From: Parcubacteria group bacterium
GTDB lineage: Bacteria; Patescibacteria; Paceibacteria; SW-4-49-11
DNA: 64,000 nucleotides
Direction: 5' to 3'
Assembly (NCBI GenBank): GCA_943354045.1
Contig: CALRBF010000001.1
Coordinates: forward strand, 1-64,000
This document shows, in pieces, positions 44,344 to 53,466 of the stretch; the first letter of the stretch is position 1; the number at the start of each line of letters is the position of its first letter. A program made the translations under genes and the position numbers. Under the pieces are notes generated by a model, which made no database searches, was not told the origin of the DNA, and saw only the letters and a list, made by a program, of their open reading frames with translations.

Positions 44344-45240
44344 TTATTTTTGACAAAATTGACAGAATACTGTTGTTCGAGTATTGACAATAGTTTTCTG
44401 TAATATGTGACCACATAATTGGCAGGGTTTTCCTGCTTTACCATATACTTTATGTTCTCGGGCATAAGTACCTCGAGAGCCATCTGCCATAATATAATTG
44501 GCTACTGAAGATCCTCCCATTGATATGGCTATTGGGATAACATCTTGTATAGCATTATATAATTTTCTTATTTCTTTTTTTGTTAAACTTGAGGCAAGGC
44601 GATTGGGCAATATACCAGCTCGAAAACATACTTCATCAGCATAGATATTACCAAGTCCTGTTACAATAGATTGGCTCAGTAATATTGATTTGAGTTTTGA
44701 CTTTCTGGTATTAATTTGCTTATACAAATATTCAAAGGTAAACGTATCATCGAGTGGATCTATTCCGATTGCATCAAAATACCCTGATTTGTGTAGGCTT
44801 TGTTCATTTGGATACAATAATATATACCCAAACATACGAATATCATTATAAAATAAAGTACCCTTATTTAATTCAAAAATAATATGACTATGTTGATTGG
44901 GAAGTTTGGTCTCAGATAGTTCAATGGGATGCCCCCCTAGGGCTTTATTCTCACCCTTCTCTTGATATACTAATTGGCCTGTCATTTTGAGATGTACCAA
45001 TAATACTTGGCCGCTATCTAGATGTATTAATAAATTCTTAGCAATACGAGTAATACCTGTAATTGTTCTTCCTTTTAATTCTTTTTCAAATTCTTCCTTT
45101 TTTTCGATAAGTGGCTGTCTTACTGTACCAGAACTACTTACTAATTTAGGCTTATGTACAATAACAGACTGAATAGATTTACCTATTATATAAGGCTTGA
45201 GACTTCTTCTTAGACTCTCTACTTCTGGTAATTCTGGCAT
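44344..45240 (-). CDS. mutM: Formamidopyrimidine-DNA glycosylase (Fpg/MutM)
   Basis: The 298-residue base-excision repair enzyme removes oxidised purines. The catalytic N-terminus is MPELPEVE (Pro2, Glu3, Glu6), followed by the LVHLKMTGQL region, the helix-two-turn-helix with GLGNIYADEVCFRAGI near residue 195, and the C-terminal zinc finger CxxC-x16-CxxC (CQLCG...FCQFC). Length and motifs are standard. Confidence 0.96.
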   Translation of the reverse strand: MPELPEVESLRRSLKPYIIGKSIQSVIVHKPKLVSSSGTVRQPLIEKKEEFEKELKGRTITGITRIAKNLLIHLDSGQVLLVHLKMTGQLVYQEKGENKALGGHPIELSETKLPNQHSHIIFELNKGTLFYNDIRMFGYILLYPNEQSLHKSGYFDAIGIDPLDDTFTFEYLYKQINTRKSKLKSILLSQSIVTGLGNIYADEVCFRAGILPNRLASSLTKKEIRKLYNAIQDVIPIAISMGGSSVANYIMADGSRGTYAREHKVYGKAGKPCQLCGHILQKTIVNTRTTVFCQFCQK

Positions 45241-45253
45241 AAATTTTGAGTGA

Positions 45254-45976
45254 TTATTTTTTCTTATATTCTAATTTTTGCCTCAAATCGTCTACGAAAT
45301 CTGTCTTGATATCCAAAGAATCATATAAATTAGAATAAGCTTTTTCATTAGGCACTAAAAGAGTATGCAATTTACCTTGACTTTTGAGATATTGCACCAA
45401 AGTATAAAAATCACCATCTCCACTAACTATTACTGCCTTATCATATTGATTAATCTGAGTCAGAGCATATAGCACCATCTCTGCATCCACATTCCCCTTC
45501 AATTCACCTTGTTTGGTAGCCAAAGTTGGTTTGAAAACCAAATGATAACCGAAATCTTGTAGAGCAGAGTATAATTGCTGATTGGTATTAACCATACCAA
45601 TAAACATATAAGCTTTTTTCACATTATATTCTTTATCAAGATAATTACGAAATTCTTTATAATCAAGACTCCAGCCTTGATTTTGAATTGATTTATTCAA
45701 ATTCTGCCCATCAATAAAAGCAAAGTTGGGCCTTTTTTGAAATGCTTTCGGTAATGATGATTGCTTTTTTGACTTTAGTCCTTGTGTTGGCTCTACTTTA
45801 GGCTTAGGAGTATTCTGATAATGCATTGGTTTTGCCTCAGATTTAGGTTGCACTGATACGGGTTGTCCTTGAGATGATATAGCAGGTTTTGACTGTGGAA
45901 TATCATCTACTAATTCATCCGCACTACTAAAGAACCCTCTTTTATGTTTAAAGGTTGGCTTATATTTTTTTGTCAT
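45254..45976 (-). CDS. NYN-domain (LabA/DUF88-type) putative ribonuclease
   Basis: Start taken at the ATG at 45974-45976 (240 residues). A disordered, Lys/Gln/Pro-rich N-terminus (to about residue 80) precedes a NYN/PIN-like domain: FAFIDGQNLN (first Asp and Asn), GNVDAEMVLYAL near residue 160, and VIVSGDGDFYTLVQYL near 180 carrying the other acidic residues. These residues are those of active NYN ribonucleases. A target cannot be inferred. Confidence 0.87.
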   Translation of the reverse strand: MTKKYKPTFKHKRGFFSSADELVDDIPQSKPAISSQGQPVSVQPKSEAKPMHYQNTPKPKVEPTQGLKSKKQSSLPKAFQKRPNFAFIDGQNLNKSIQNQGWSLDYKEFRNYLDKEYNVKKAYMFIGMVNTNQQLYSALQDFGYHLVFKPTLATKQGELKGNVDAEMVLYALTQINQYDKAVIVSGDGDFYTLVQYLKSQGKLHTLLVPNEKAYSNLYDSLDIKTDFVDDLRQKLEYKKK

Positions 45977-46071
45977 AATAGCATAGTAAAATAATAACAA
46001 TATTGAGTGAGTATATAATAAAAATATATCAAATAACCAATAATATACTCTACTCTATACTTGAGTATAGC

Positions 46072-46647
46072 CTACAATTGACATTTATGCAAAAATTCAT
46101 CAATAGCTGTTATAGCCTGTTCAACCGTATTGGTAAGATTAGTATTCTCAATTACAATATCAAATTGACCCTTATAAGATAATTCATATTCGGCTCTTGC
46201 CAATCTATCTTCCAAAGATGCTGAACTTTCTGTAGCTCTATATCGTAGACGTTCTCTTAATATTTCAAGATTTGGAATATCCAAAAATATCGTCAATACT
46301 CTATCCTGAAATTCCTTTTTAATCTTTAATGCCCCATGAATATCTAGTGTGAGAATTACAATTTTTTTTTGCTTAGATAATTTTTCTATTTCAGATAATA
46401 AAGTTCCGTAGAATTTGTCTATATATACTTCTTCCCATTCTAAGAATTTTTTTTGAGCTATTTTATCTCGAAACTCTTCTACAGAGAGAAAATAATAATC
46501 CTTGCCGTTTTTCTCCCCTATTCTTGGGGCTCTTGTAGTAGCAGAAACTGCTTTAGCAAAGCGACGCGATGATTGTAGGATTTTTTTTGCTATTGTTGAT
46601 TTGCCTCCACCTGAGGGAGAAGATATAATAACAAATGGAGAATGCAT
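46072..46647 (-). CDS. gmk: Guanylate kinase
   Basis: The 191-residue kinase converts GMP to GDP. P-loop SSPSGGGKST at about 9-18, TTRAPRIGEKNGKDYYFLS near 38, the GTLLSEIE segment, and the LID region RLRYRATESSASLEDRL near 130. Normal length. Transcribed from its own promoter. Confidence 0.96.
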   Translation of the reverse strand: MHSPFVIISSPSGGGKSTIAKKILQSSRRFAKAVSATTRAPRIGEKNGKDYYFLSVEEFRDKIAQKKFLEWEEVYIDKFYGTLLSEIEKLSKQKKIVILTLDIHGALKIKKEFQDRVLTIFLDIPNLEILRERLRYRATESSASLEDRLARAEYELSYKGQFDIVIENTNLTNTVEQAITAIDEFLHKCQL

Positions 46648-46670
46648 AATTTAGTATGATATTACCTATC

Positions 46671-46699
46671 ATTATAGCATAAATATAGGTATTTTTCAA
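46671..46699 (-). promoter_or_regulatory. gmk promoter
   Basis: TTGAAA (46694-46699), 17 bases ending TATGC (extended -10), TATAAT (46671-46676). Confidence 0.78.
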
Positions 46700-46703
46700 T
46701 ACC

Positions 46704-47780
46704 CTACTCCATTATCCCACTCCCAATTAATTCATCATCTTTATATAGAGCCAAGAATTGACCTTGTGTAATAGCTCTCTGGGGCTCATCAAATATAATC
46801 TTGAGAGAATCTTTATCAATAGACTCAACAAGACAAGCTACATCCTGAGATCTATAGCGGATTTTTGCCTGTAATTGTTGCGGTAATACTGGTATTTTAT
46901 CAGTCCAAGATAATTCTTTGATAATAACTTCAGATTGATATAAATCTAATGGGTCTACCCCCTTAGATACAATGAGTTGATTGGTCTCGAGATTCTTTGA
47001 TTTGACAAAATACGGTATACCTCCTCCAATCCCGAGCCCCTTTCTCTGACCAATAGTATAAAAATATAATCCTCTATGTTGTCCTAATATTTCCCCCTCG
47101 GTATTAATAATATCTCCAGGATTTTCTCCTACAAAAGACTCTATAAAAGCATTAACATCAATTTCTCCTACAAAACAAATTCCTTGACTATCTGGCTTTT
47201 TTGCATTAGGCAGTTTAATCTCATCCGCAATTCTTCTAACTTCAGATTTTGGAATATCCCCAACTGGGAATAAAGTATGTGACAACTCATATTGACCAAG
47301 AGTAGAGAGAAAATAAGACTGATCTTTAATACTATCCATACCCTTTAAGAGATGATATATTCCATCTTCTGTCTTATTGATTCGAGCATAATGTCCCGTT
47401 GCAATATAATCAGCTCCCAGAGACAAACATTTATCCAGGAAAACCTTGAATTTAATTTCTTTATTACACATAATATCTGGATTAGGAGTTCTTCCTAATT
47501 TGATTTCAGCTATAAAATACTCTATAACTCTATTACGATATTCTTCCTCAAAGTCAAAAGTATAAATTGATATCCCGAGATGCCCCGCAACTTGCCTAGC
47601 ATCTTCATAATCAGCTTGAGAGGAACAAGGAAAATCAAAAACACCACGGCTCGTCTCTAATTTACCAGACCAGTTTTTCATAAATACACCTACAACGTTA
47701 TATCCTTGTTGTTGCAAGAGATATATTGAAACTGAGGAGTCTACCCCACCTGACATTCCAAGAAATACTGTTTTACTCAT
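46704..47780 (-). CDS. mnmA: tRNA-specific 2-thiouridylase MnmA
   Basis: The 358-residue enzyme makes 2-thiouridine at the wobble position of tRNA-Lys, -Glu and -Gln. PP-loop GMSGGVDSS at residues 8-16, catalytic Cys105 in NPDIMCNKEIKF, and the second catalytic Cys202 in DSQGICFVG. C-terminal beta barrel follows (FYTIGQRKGLGIGG). Normal length. Confidence 0.97.
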   Translation of the reverse strand: MSKTVFLGMSGGVDSSVSIYLLQQQGYNVVGVFMKNWSGKLETSRGVFDFPCSSQADYEDARQVAGHLGISIYTFDFEEEYRNRVIEYFIAEIKLGRTPNPDIMCNKEIKFKVFLDKCLSLGADYIATGHYARINKTEDGIYHLLKGMDSIKDQSYFLSTLGQYELSHTLFPVGDIPKSEVRRIADEIKLPNAKKPDSQGICFVGEIDVNAFIESFVGENPGDIINTEGEILGQHRGLYFYTIGQRKGLGIGGGIPYFVKSKNLETNQLIVSKGVDPLDLYQSEVIIKELSWTDKIPVLPQQLQAKIRYRSQDVACLVESIDKDSLKIIFDEPQRAITQGQFLALYKDDELIGSGIME

Positions 47781-47804
47781 ACTACACCCTTATACGTAGT
47801 CTCA

Positions 47805-47833
47805 AGTATACGGTTATTCGATCTATTCGTCAA
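47805..47833 (-). promoter_or_regulatory. mnmA promoter
   Basis: TTGACG (47828-47833), 17 bases, TATACT (47805-47810). Confidence 0.75.
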
Positions 47834-47855
47834 TGGACCAATTTATATAATACTA

Positions 47856-50375
47856 CTATTTAATTACTCGAATAATATTTGTTACTGGAGAATCTTTATA
47901 ACTTGTAAAGCCACCACCTATAACAATCTTACCATCACTTTGCTGGATAATACTATTTATTACATAAGCATTAAACCCTGTACCCATGTTGAAACTTGTA
48001 TCTCTACTCCCATCACTATTAAGTCGTATTATATCATTTGCAGATACTCCTTGATATTGAGAAAACTGGCCTCCAATTAGTAATTTACCATCACTTTGCT
48101 GGATAATACTCTTTACAGAACTATTAAACCCTGTACCCATGTTGAAACTTGTATCTCTACTCCCATCACTATTAAGTCGTATTATACGATTTGCAGATAC
48201 TCCTTGATATTGAGAAAACTGGCCTCCAATTAGTAATTTACCATCACTTTGCGGGATAATACTATTTACAGAACTATTAAACCCTGTACCCATGTTGAAA
48301 CTTGTATCTCTACTCCCATCACTATTAAGTCGTATTATACGATTTGCAGATACTCCTTGATATGTAATAAAATTACCACCTATAACAATCTTACCATCAC
48401 TTTGCTGGATAATACTAGTTACAGTAGCATTAAACCCTGTACCCATGTTGAAACTTGTATCTCTACTCCCATCACTATTAAGTCGTATTATACGATTTGC
48501 AGATACTCCTTGATATGTAGTAAAATAACCACCTATAACAATCTTACCATCACTTTGCTGGATAATACTATCTACAGAATCATTAAACCCTGTACCCATG
48601 TTGAAACTTGTATCTCTACTCCCATCACTATTAAGTCGTATTATATGGGCATTTGATCCTTGATATTGAATTGAAGTACCTTCTCCAGTAACCAATAACT
48701 TACCATCACTCTGCTGTTCAATCCTATCTATCCCCCCATTAATTACAGCATTTCTACTAGTTATTCCACCATCTGTCTTGAAATTAGTATCCTCACTACC
48801 ATCACTATTTAAACGGGTAATGTTATTAACTCCTACTGTCTGATATTGAGAAAACCAGCCTCCAATTAGTAATTTACCATCACTTTGCTGGATAATACTA
48901 TCTACAGAACTAAAATACCCTGTACCCGTGTTGAAACCTGTACCCATGTTGAAACTTGTATCTCTACTCCCATCACTATTAAGTCGTATTATATCCTTTG
49001 CAGATACTCCTTGATATGTATCAAAATAACCACCTATAACAATCTTACCATCACTTTGCTGGATAATACTATATACAGAACCATTAAACCCTGTACCCAT
49101 GTTGAACCCTGTACCCATGTTGAAACTTGTATCTCTACTCCCATCACTATTAAGTCGTATTATACCATTTGCAGATACTCCTTGATATGTAGTAAAATTA
49201 CTACCACCTATAACAATCTTACCATCACTTTGCTGGATAATACTATCTACAGAACCATTAAACCCTGTACCCATGTTGAAACTTGTATCTCTACTCCCAT
49301 CACTATTAAGTCGTATTATACGATTTGCAGATACTCCTTGATATGTATCAAAATAACCACCTATAACAATCTTACCATCACTTTGCTGGATAATACTAGT
49401 TACATCATCATTAAACCCTGTACCCATGTTGAAACTTGTATCTCTACCCCCATCACTATTAAGTCGTATTATATCATTTGCAGATACTCCTTGATATGTC
49501 TCAAAATAACCACCTATAACAATCTTACCATCACTTTGCTGGATAATACTATTTACACGATTATTAAACCCTGTACCCATGTTGAACCCTGTACCCATGT
49601 TGAAACTTGTATCTCTACTCCCATCACTATTAAGTCGTATTATAAGATTTGCAGATACTCCTTGATATGTATCAAAAGAACCACCTATAACAATCTTACC
49701 ATCACTTTGCTGGATAATACTAGTTACACGATTATTAAACCCTGTACCCATGTTGAAACTTGTATCTCTACTCCCATCACTATTAAGTCGTATTATACCA
49801 TTTGCAGATACTCCTTGATATGTAGTAAAATTACCACCTATAACAATCTTACCATCACTTTGCTGGATAATACTAGTTACAGCATCATTAAACCCTCCTG
49901 GAATGCCCGTATCAAAACTCAAATCTCTATCTCCTGGATTTAGCACAACACCCACTACTACAATAGCTCCTAGCTCAGAGTTTGTAGCCCAAAGTGATAA
50001 TTGATTATTTGGATTAATAGATACAGAATATCCTGTTTTTCCTGCAGCTGCATTAGGAGATATTGGAATGGTGGCAATATAATCTGGGACTAATAGATTT
50101 AAATCAATACAATTACTTCCCCCACTTTGTGGACAAATATCTTTATAGTCTCCTGTTATTCCTGTAGGATAGGCTCGGTTAGCAACAAAATAATCCTCCA
50201 AAGCTTGATTTATTTTGTTAATATCATCTAATCTTTGAATATTACGAGCTTGAGCTAATTGTCTTGAGGGATTAATTGCAACGAGTACAATAGAGGCTAA
50301 TATACCGATAAGTGCTATTACTAATAATATTTCTAATAGGGTAAATCCTTTTTTGTTATATTTTTTGTTTTTCAT
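47856..50375 (-). CDS. Giant prepilin-like protein with 13 delta-60-type beta repeats
   Basis: I choose the ATG at 50373-50375 (839 residues, beginning MKNKKYNKKGFTLLE). The longer frame would overlap gap. Residues 1-40 are a prepilin leader and helix, then a pseudopilin-like body with a cysteine pair (ICPQSGGSNCID) to about residue 130. The rest consists of 13 repeats of 42-54 residues with the pattern Q-SDGK-IVIGG-F-YQGVSAN-IIRLNSDGSRDTSFNMGTGFN, the delta-60 repeat thought to build beta propellers. Repeats 7 and 8 are the most divergent. The product is probably a surface adhesin or a very large fibre subunit. It lies 8 bases after gap. Confidence 0.88.
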   Translation of the reverse strand: MKNKKYNKKGFTLLEILLVIALIGILASIVLVAINPSRQLAQARNIQRLDDINKINQALEDYFVANRAYPTGITGDYKDICPQSGGSNCIDLNLLVPDYIATIPISPNAAAGKTGYSVSINPNNQLSLWATNSELGAIVVVGVVLNPGDRDLSFDTGIPGGFNDAVTSIIQQSDGKIVIGGNFTTYQGVSANGIIRLNSDGSRDTSFNMGTGFNNRVTSIIQQSDGKIVIGGSFDTYQGVSANLIIRLNSDGSRDTSFNMGTGFNMGTGFNNRVNSIIQQSDGKIVIGGYFETYQGVSANDIIRLNSDGGRDTSFNMGTGFNDDVTSIIQQSDGKIVIGGYFDTYQGVSANRIIRLNSDGSRDTSFNMGTGFNGSVDSIIQQSDGKIVIGGSNFTTYQGVSANGIIRLNSDGSRDTSFNMGTGFNMGTGFNGSVYSIIQQSDGKIVIGGYFDTYQGVSAKDIIRLNSDGSRDTSFNMGTGFNTGTGYFSSVDSIIQQSDGKLLIGGWFSQYQTVGVNNITRLNSDGSEDTNFKTDGGITSRNAVINGGIDRIEQQSDGKLLVTGEGTSIQYQGSNAHIIRLNSDGSRDTSFNMGTGFNDSVDSIIQQSDGKIVIGGYFTTYQGVSANRIIRLNSDGSRDTSFNMGTGFNATVTSIIQQSDGKIVIGGNFITYQGVSANRIIRLNSDGSRDTSFNMGTGFNSSVNSIIPQSDGKLLIGGQFSQYQGVSANRIIRLNSDGSRDTSFNMGTGFNSSVKSIIQQSDGKLLIGGQFSQYQGVSANDIIRLNSDGSRDTSFNMGTGFNAYVINSIIQQSDGKIVIGGGFTSYKDSPVTNIIRVIK
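47900..49925 (-). repeat. Tandem coding repeat array (about 13 units of 126-160 bases)
   Basis: Near-identical units encode the delta-60 repeats of the large prepilin. Units differ mainly in the few codons around the F-N-x-x-V and Y-F-x-T-Y positions. Two units carry an exact in-frame 18-base duplication of the FNMGTG codons (about 49090-49125 and 49565-49600), and a third carries a variant copy (about 48915-48955). Confidence 0.92.
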
Positions 50376-50383
50376 AATATGTT

Positions 50384-51418
50384 TTAATTTTCCAATATAT
50401 TCAGTACTGTTTGCACATGACTCATTAGCATAGACGTATAACTCCATTCATTATCATACCAAGCCATAACCTTAATGAGGTCACCATCTACTACTTGGGT
50501 TAAATCAAGAGAAACCAAACTTCCATATGATGATTTCAAGATATCCGTAGATACTAATTGATCTGTTGTTACACCAAGTATACCTTTCCACTTATCACTA
50601 TTAGAAGCATTAATAAGAATTTGATTTACTTCTTCAACAGTGGTGTCTCTAGATATCAGCATAGTCAAATCAATTAATGATCCTGCAATAACAGGAACAC
50701 GAATTGCGACACCATCAAATTTTCCTGCAAGATCAGGAATTACCTTACTTACTGCTTTTGCAGCTCCTGTGGTTGAGGGAACAATATTCTGAGCTCCTGC
50801 TCTCCCTCTTCTAAGATCACTGGGATCCGCCATACCATCTACCAAAGATTGTGTTGCAGTATAGGCGTGAACCGTGGATAGCATTGCCTTCTCTATACCA
50901 AGTGCTTCATGAATAATTGTTACTACTGGATTGGTTGCATTGGTAGTACAAGATGCATTAGAGCTAATCACAACATCTTTGAGGGCATTCTCATTAAGGG
51001 CTGGGGTTACCATCAAAGTATCATCCTTAGTTGGGGCTGAGATTACTACTCTTTTCGCTCCTGCATTAATATGTGCTTGTGATTTCTCAGTACTGGTAAA
51101 GAATCCAGTTGATTCAATTACGACATCAATAGACAAACTACCCCATGGTAAATTATTGGGATCTCTTTCGGAAGTTACTACAATTTCCTGCTCACCAACT
51201 TTAATATAAGGTTTTCCTTCTCGCTCTATTACGGAAACATCTTGTGGGATTGTCCCATATACTGAATCATATTTGACTAAATAGGCAAGATTATGTACAT
51301 CCCCTAAATCATTGACTGCTACCACCTCCAAAGTTTCATTATATGGTGGTAATAATGATATTTTTAATACCGTTCTTCCTATTCTTCCAAATCCATTAAT
51401 TGCGATACGTTTTTTCAT
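50384..51418 (-). CDS. gap: Glyceraldehyde-3-phosphate dehydrogenase
   Basis: The 344-residue glycolytic enzyme has the Rossmann motif INGFGRIGR at residues 7-15, the catalytic Cys157 in SNASCTTN, HAYTATQSLVDG, RRGRAGAQNIVPSTTGAAKAV, and WYDNEWSYT near the C-terminus. Normal length. Its strong promoter lies inside the end of the upstream subtilase gene. The large prepilin follows within 8 bases and may share its transcript. Confidence 0.97.
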   Translation of the reverse strand: MKKRIAINGFGRIGRTVLKISLLPPYNETLEVVAVNDLGDVHNLAYLVKYDSVYGTIPQDVSVIEREGKPYIKVGEQEIVVTSERDPNNLPWGSLSIDVVIESTGFFTSTEKSQAHINAGAKRVVISAPTKDDTLMVTPALNENALKDVVISSNASCTTNATNPVVTIIHEALGIEKAMLSTVHAYTATQSLVDGMADPSDLRRGRAGAQNIVPSTTGAAKAVSKVIPDLAGKFDGVAIRVPVIAGSLIDLTMLISRDTTVEEVNQILINASNSDKWKGILGVTTDQLVSTDILKSSYGSLVSLDLTQVVDGDLIKVMAWYDNEWSYTSMLMSHVQTVLNILEN

Positions 51419-51439
51419 ATGATATTTTATTATTAATTC

Positions 51440-53251
51440 TTATTGTATTATAGCACCTTGCTTGAGAGTAGTCAAAACAATATCTGGTGGATATACTACT
51501 CTTCCCCAAGATAATCCAAGCCCCAAGAAGGCTTGTGGTGAGGCAAATGGACGTTTAGTATCATTCTCAACCCAATATACCGCTCCATTATCTCTAATAA
51601 TAGAACCTTCTTGAGGAAATACATCGGTACCCATAGGAAGAGCATCTACAATATTGCGTCGAGTTAACATCAAATCACTCCACCTATATCTACTTAAAAA
51701 TGTATAAGGAGTATTGAAAGGCTTTTTTTTCCCATTTTCAACTAAATAGGCTCCTGTTCCCTCTGCATAAATCACACTACCATTAGGTGGAGTATCAATA
51801 TCTCCTACTAATGCTCCCGTTGGATGATTATTAAGTACTGCTTGAGACGGAAATTGAATATTACTCCATTGATATCCTAATCCCAAGAAAACTTGAGGAG
51901 AGGCAATTGGACGCTTTAGCCCCTGCTCTATCACATAAACTTTATCTTTATCTGCAATTAAAACTCCTTCTCGAAGAGAGAGTGCATCCCCAGTTGGAAT
52001 AGCATCAAATACTGATTGACTCACTATACTAATATCTTCCCAGCGATAATAATAAGATAAGAATACAATTGGATCAATAATAGGTCTTTTTATCCCTTGT
52101 TTTACAATATATACCCCTGAATTTGCGGTACGAATTAAAGCTCCATTAGGATATGCTCGCTTTATCATAGCATTACTCATAGATATAACTCTATTTTGAC
52201 TAGAACTATTAATTAAATTCATAGCATCTTCCGGGGTAAGAATACCATAATAATCGCGCCAAGCAGAAATAATTCCCGTTACCACTGCTGTGGATATAGA
52301 TGTTCCAGAACGATATTCTGCATTATTACCGGCATTATAACCAAGCACAGCATCTCCTGGAGCTAATACATCTACTCCCAAACCATCATTTGAATATGTA
52401 GGTTTGATTCCACGATTATCAATAGTACCCACTCCAATAATCCAATTTTTATTCCCATCATTATTAAGAGGAGATACCGTGGGAGTTGTAATATTAAGCC
52501 CCCCATTTCCAGCTGCTGCTACAATAATAATTCCTTTTTGATAAGCTTTTTCGATAATAGGATTAAGTGATGAAGTATATGAACTTGTCGCAAGACTTAA
52601 ATTAATAATATTTACGTTTTGATCAATTGCATATTGTATTCCTTTAATCAAATCAGATAAATCTCCACTCCCATCAGATCCTAATACTTTAATGGGAATA
52701 ATTGTAGCTCTATCATTAATTCCAGCTATACCTAATCCATTATTCACTTGGGATGCAATAATACTCGAGATAAATGTTCCATGCCCATTATCATCAGCTA
52801 CATTACTATTATTAGTAATCATATTAAATCCCCCCCCTATTTGACTAGCCGTATCAGGAATAGATGTAACCCCTGTATCAATTAATCCAATTTTTGTATT
52901 TCCTTTAGGTACATTTGAGATATTAGGATATGCTATTTCAAATCCAATATCCTTACCTGCAAGTCCAACTTGACCTAATACTGTTTGTCCAATATTTTTG
53001 AGTGCCCATTGATTAGAGTACTGAGCATCATTACTTGCTAAATAAATTTTTTGTTCTGGAATATCTTTTATAATACATTCTTTTTTGACTTGTCCTTGCT
53101 GAACCAAATACCAATCTGGTGCTAACTGTTCTTCATATTGAGACAATTCACATTGCGTATATACAATTCTATCTTCTGTCTCTGCAAAAGAAATACTAGG
53201 AATTAAAAATCCTAAAATGAAAACAAATACGCTAATTTTAAGATTTTTCAT
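51440..53251 (-). CDS. Secreted subtilisin-like (S8) serine protease with C-terminal repeats
   Basis: The 603-residue protein has a Sec signal peptide (about 1-23), a short propeptide-like region, and an S8 domain with Asp125 (IGLIDTGV), His157 (NGHGTF) and Ser318 (RSGTSIS), so the triad is intact. From about residue 370 four repeats of 50-60 residues follow with the pattern G..Y.V..G.KRPI..P..FLS..Y.W..I.......I...P.G; these are likely wall- or surface-binding modules. The last repeats end at the C-terminus without an anchor. It overlaps the xseB stop by 14 bases. Confidence 0.93.
   Translation of the reverse strand: MKNLKISVFVFILGFLIPSISFAETEDRIVYTQCELSQYEEQLAPDWYLVQQGQVKKECIIKDIPEQKIYLASNDAQYSNQWALKNIGQTVLGQVGLAGKDIGFEIAYPNISNVPKGNTKIGLIDTGVTSIPDTASQIGGGFNMITNNSNVADDNGHGTFISSIIASQVNNGLGIAGINDRATIIPIKVLGSDGSGDLSDLIKGIQYAIDQNVNIINLSLATSSYTSSLNPIIEKAYQKGIIIVAAAGNGGLNITTPTVSPLNNDGNKNWIIGVGTIDNRGIKPTYSNDGLGVDVLAPGDAVLGYNAGNNAEYRSGTSISTAVVTGIISAWRDYYGILTPEDAMNLINSSSQNRVISMSNAMIKRAYPNGALIRTANSGVYIVKQGIKRPIIDPIVFLSYYYRWEDISIVSQSVFDAIPTGDALSLREGVLIADKDKVYVIEQGLKRPIASPQVFLGLGYQWSNIQFPSQAVLNNHPTGALVGDIDTPPNGSVIYAEGTGAYLVENGKKKPFNTPYTFLSRYRWSDLMLTRRNIVDALPMGTDVFPQEGSIIRDNGAVYWVENDTKRPFASPQAFLGLGLSWGRVVYPPDIVLTTLKQGAIIQ
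51447..51475 (-). promoter_or_regulatory. gap promoter
   Basis: TTGACT (51470-51475), 17 bases ending TGC, TATAAT (51447-51452), located in the last codons of the subtilase gene. Confidence 0.8.
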
Positions 53252-53456
53252 GATTTTTTGAATATTTATTTTGAATCGTAATAATAGTATTTTCTATTTC
53301 TGAGAGATGATTTTTACAAATTTGGGCCAATTCCATACCTTGCTCGAATAAAACGACACCCTTCTCTAAATCTAGAGCATCATTTTGCTCTAAATCTTGA
53401 GTTAATTTTTCTAATTCAGCAAAGGCTTGTTTAAATGATTTGTTTGATTTTTTCAT
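53238..53456 (-). CDS. xseB: Exodeoxyribonuclease VII small subunit
   Basis: Seventy-two residues forming the typical two-helix XseB: FKQAFAELEKLTQDLEQNDALDLEKGVVLFEQGMEL is the family signature. XseB binds XseA to digest single-stranded DNA. xseA is not in the window. Between the murF-like gene (10-base gap) and the subtilase (overlap). Confidence 0.9.
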   Translation of the reverse strand: MKKSNKSFKQAFAELEKLTQDLEQNDALDLEKGVVLFEQGMELAQICKNHLSEIENTIITIQNKYSKNHEKS

Positions 53457-53466
53457 AATAGTATTT

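Noticed and set aside
46049..46066. Palindrome CTATACTTGAGTATAG downstream of the NYN gene region
   Set aside because: AT-rich and without a T-run; too weak to call a terminator or operator.
47900..49925. Regular repeats that could suggest a CRISPR array
   Set aside because: Units are far longer than CRISPR repeats, there are no unique spacers, and the array is an open protein frame.
48885..49943. Long plus-strand frames of 352 and 135 residues (48249-48656) opposite the large prepilin
   Set aside because: They are antisense shadows made long by the near-identical repeat units; they have no start signals, and the minus-strand protein has a clear domain pattern.
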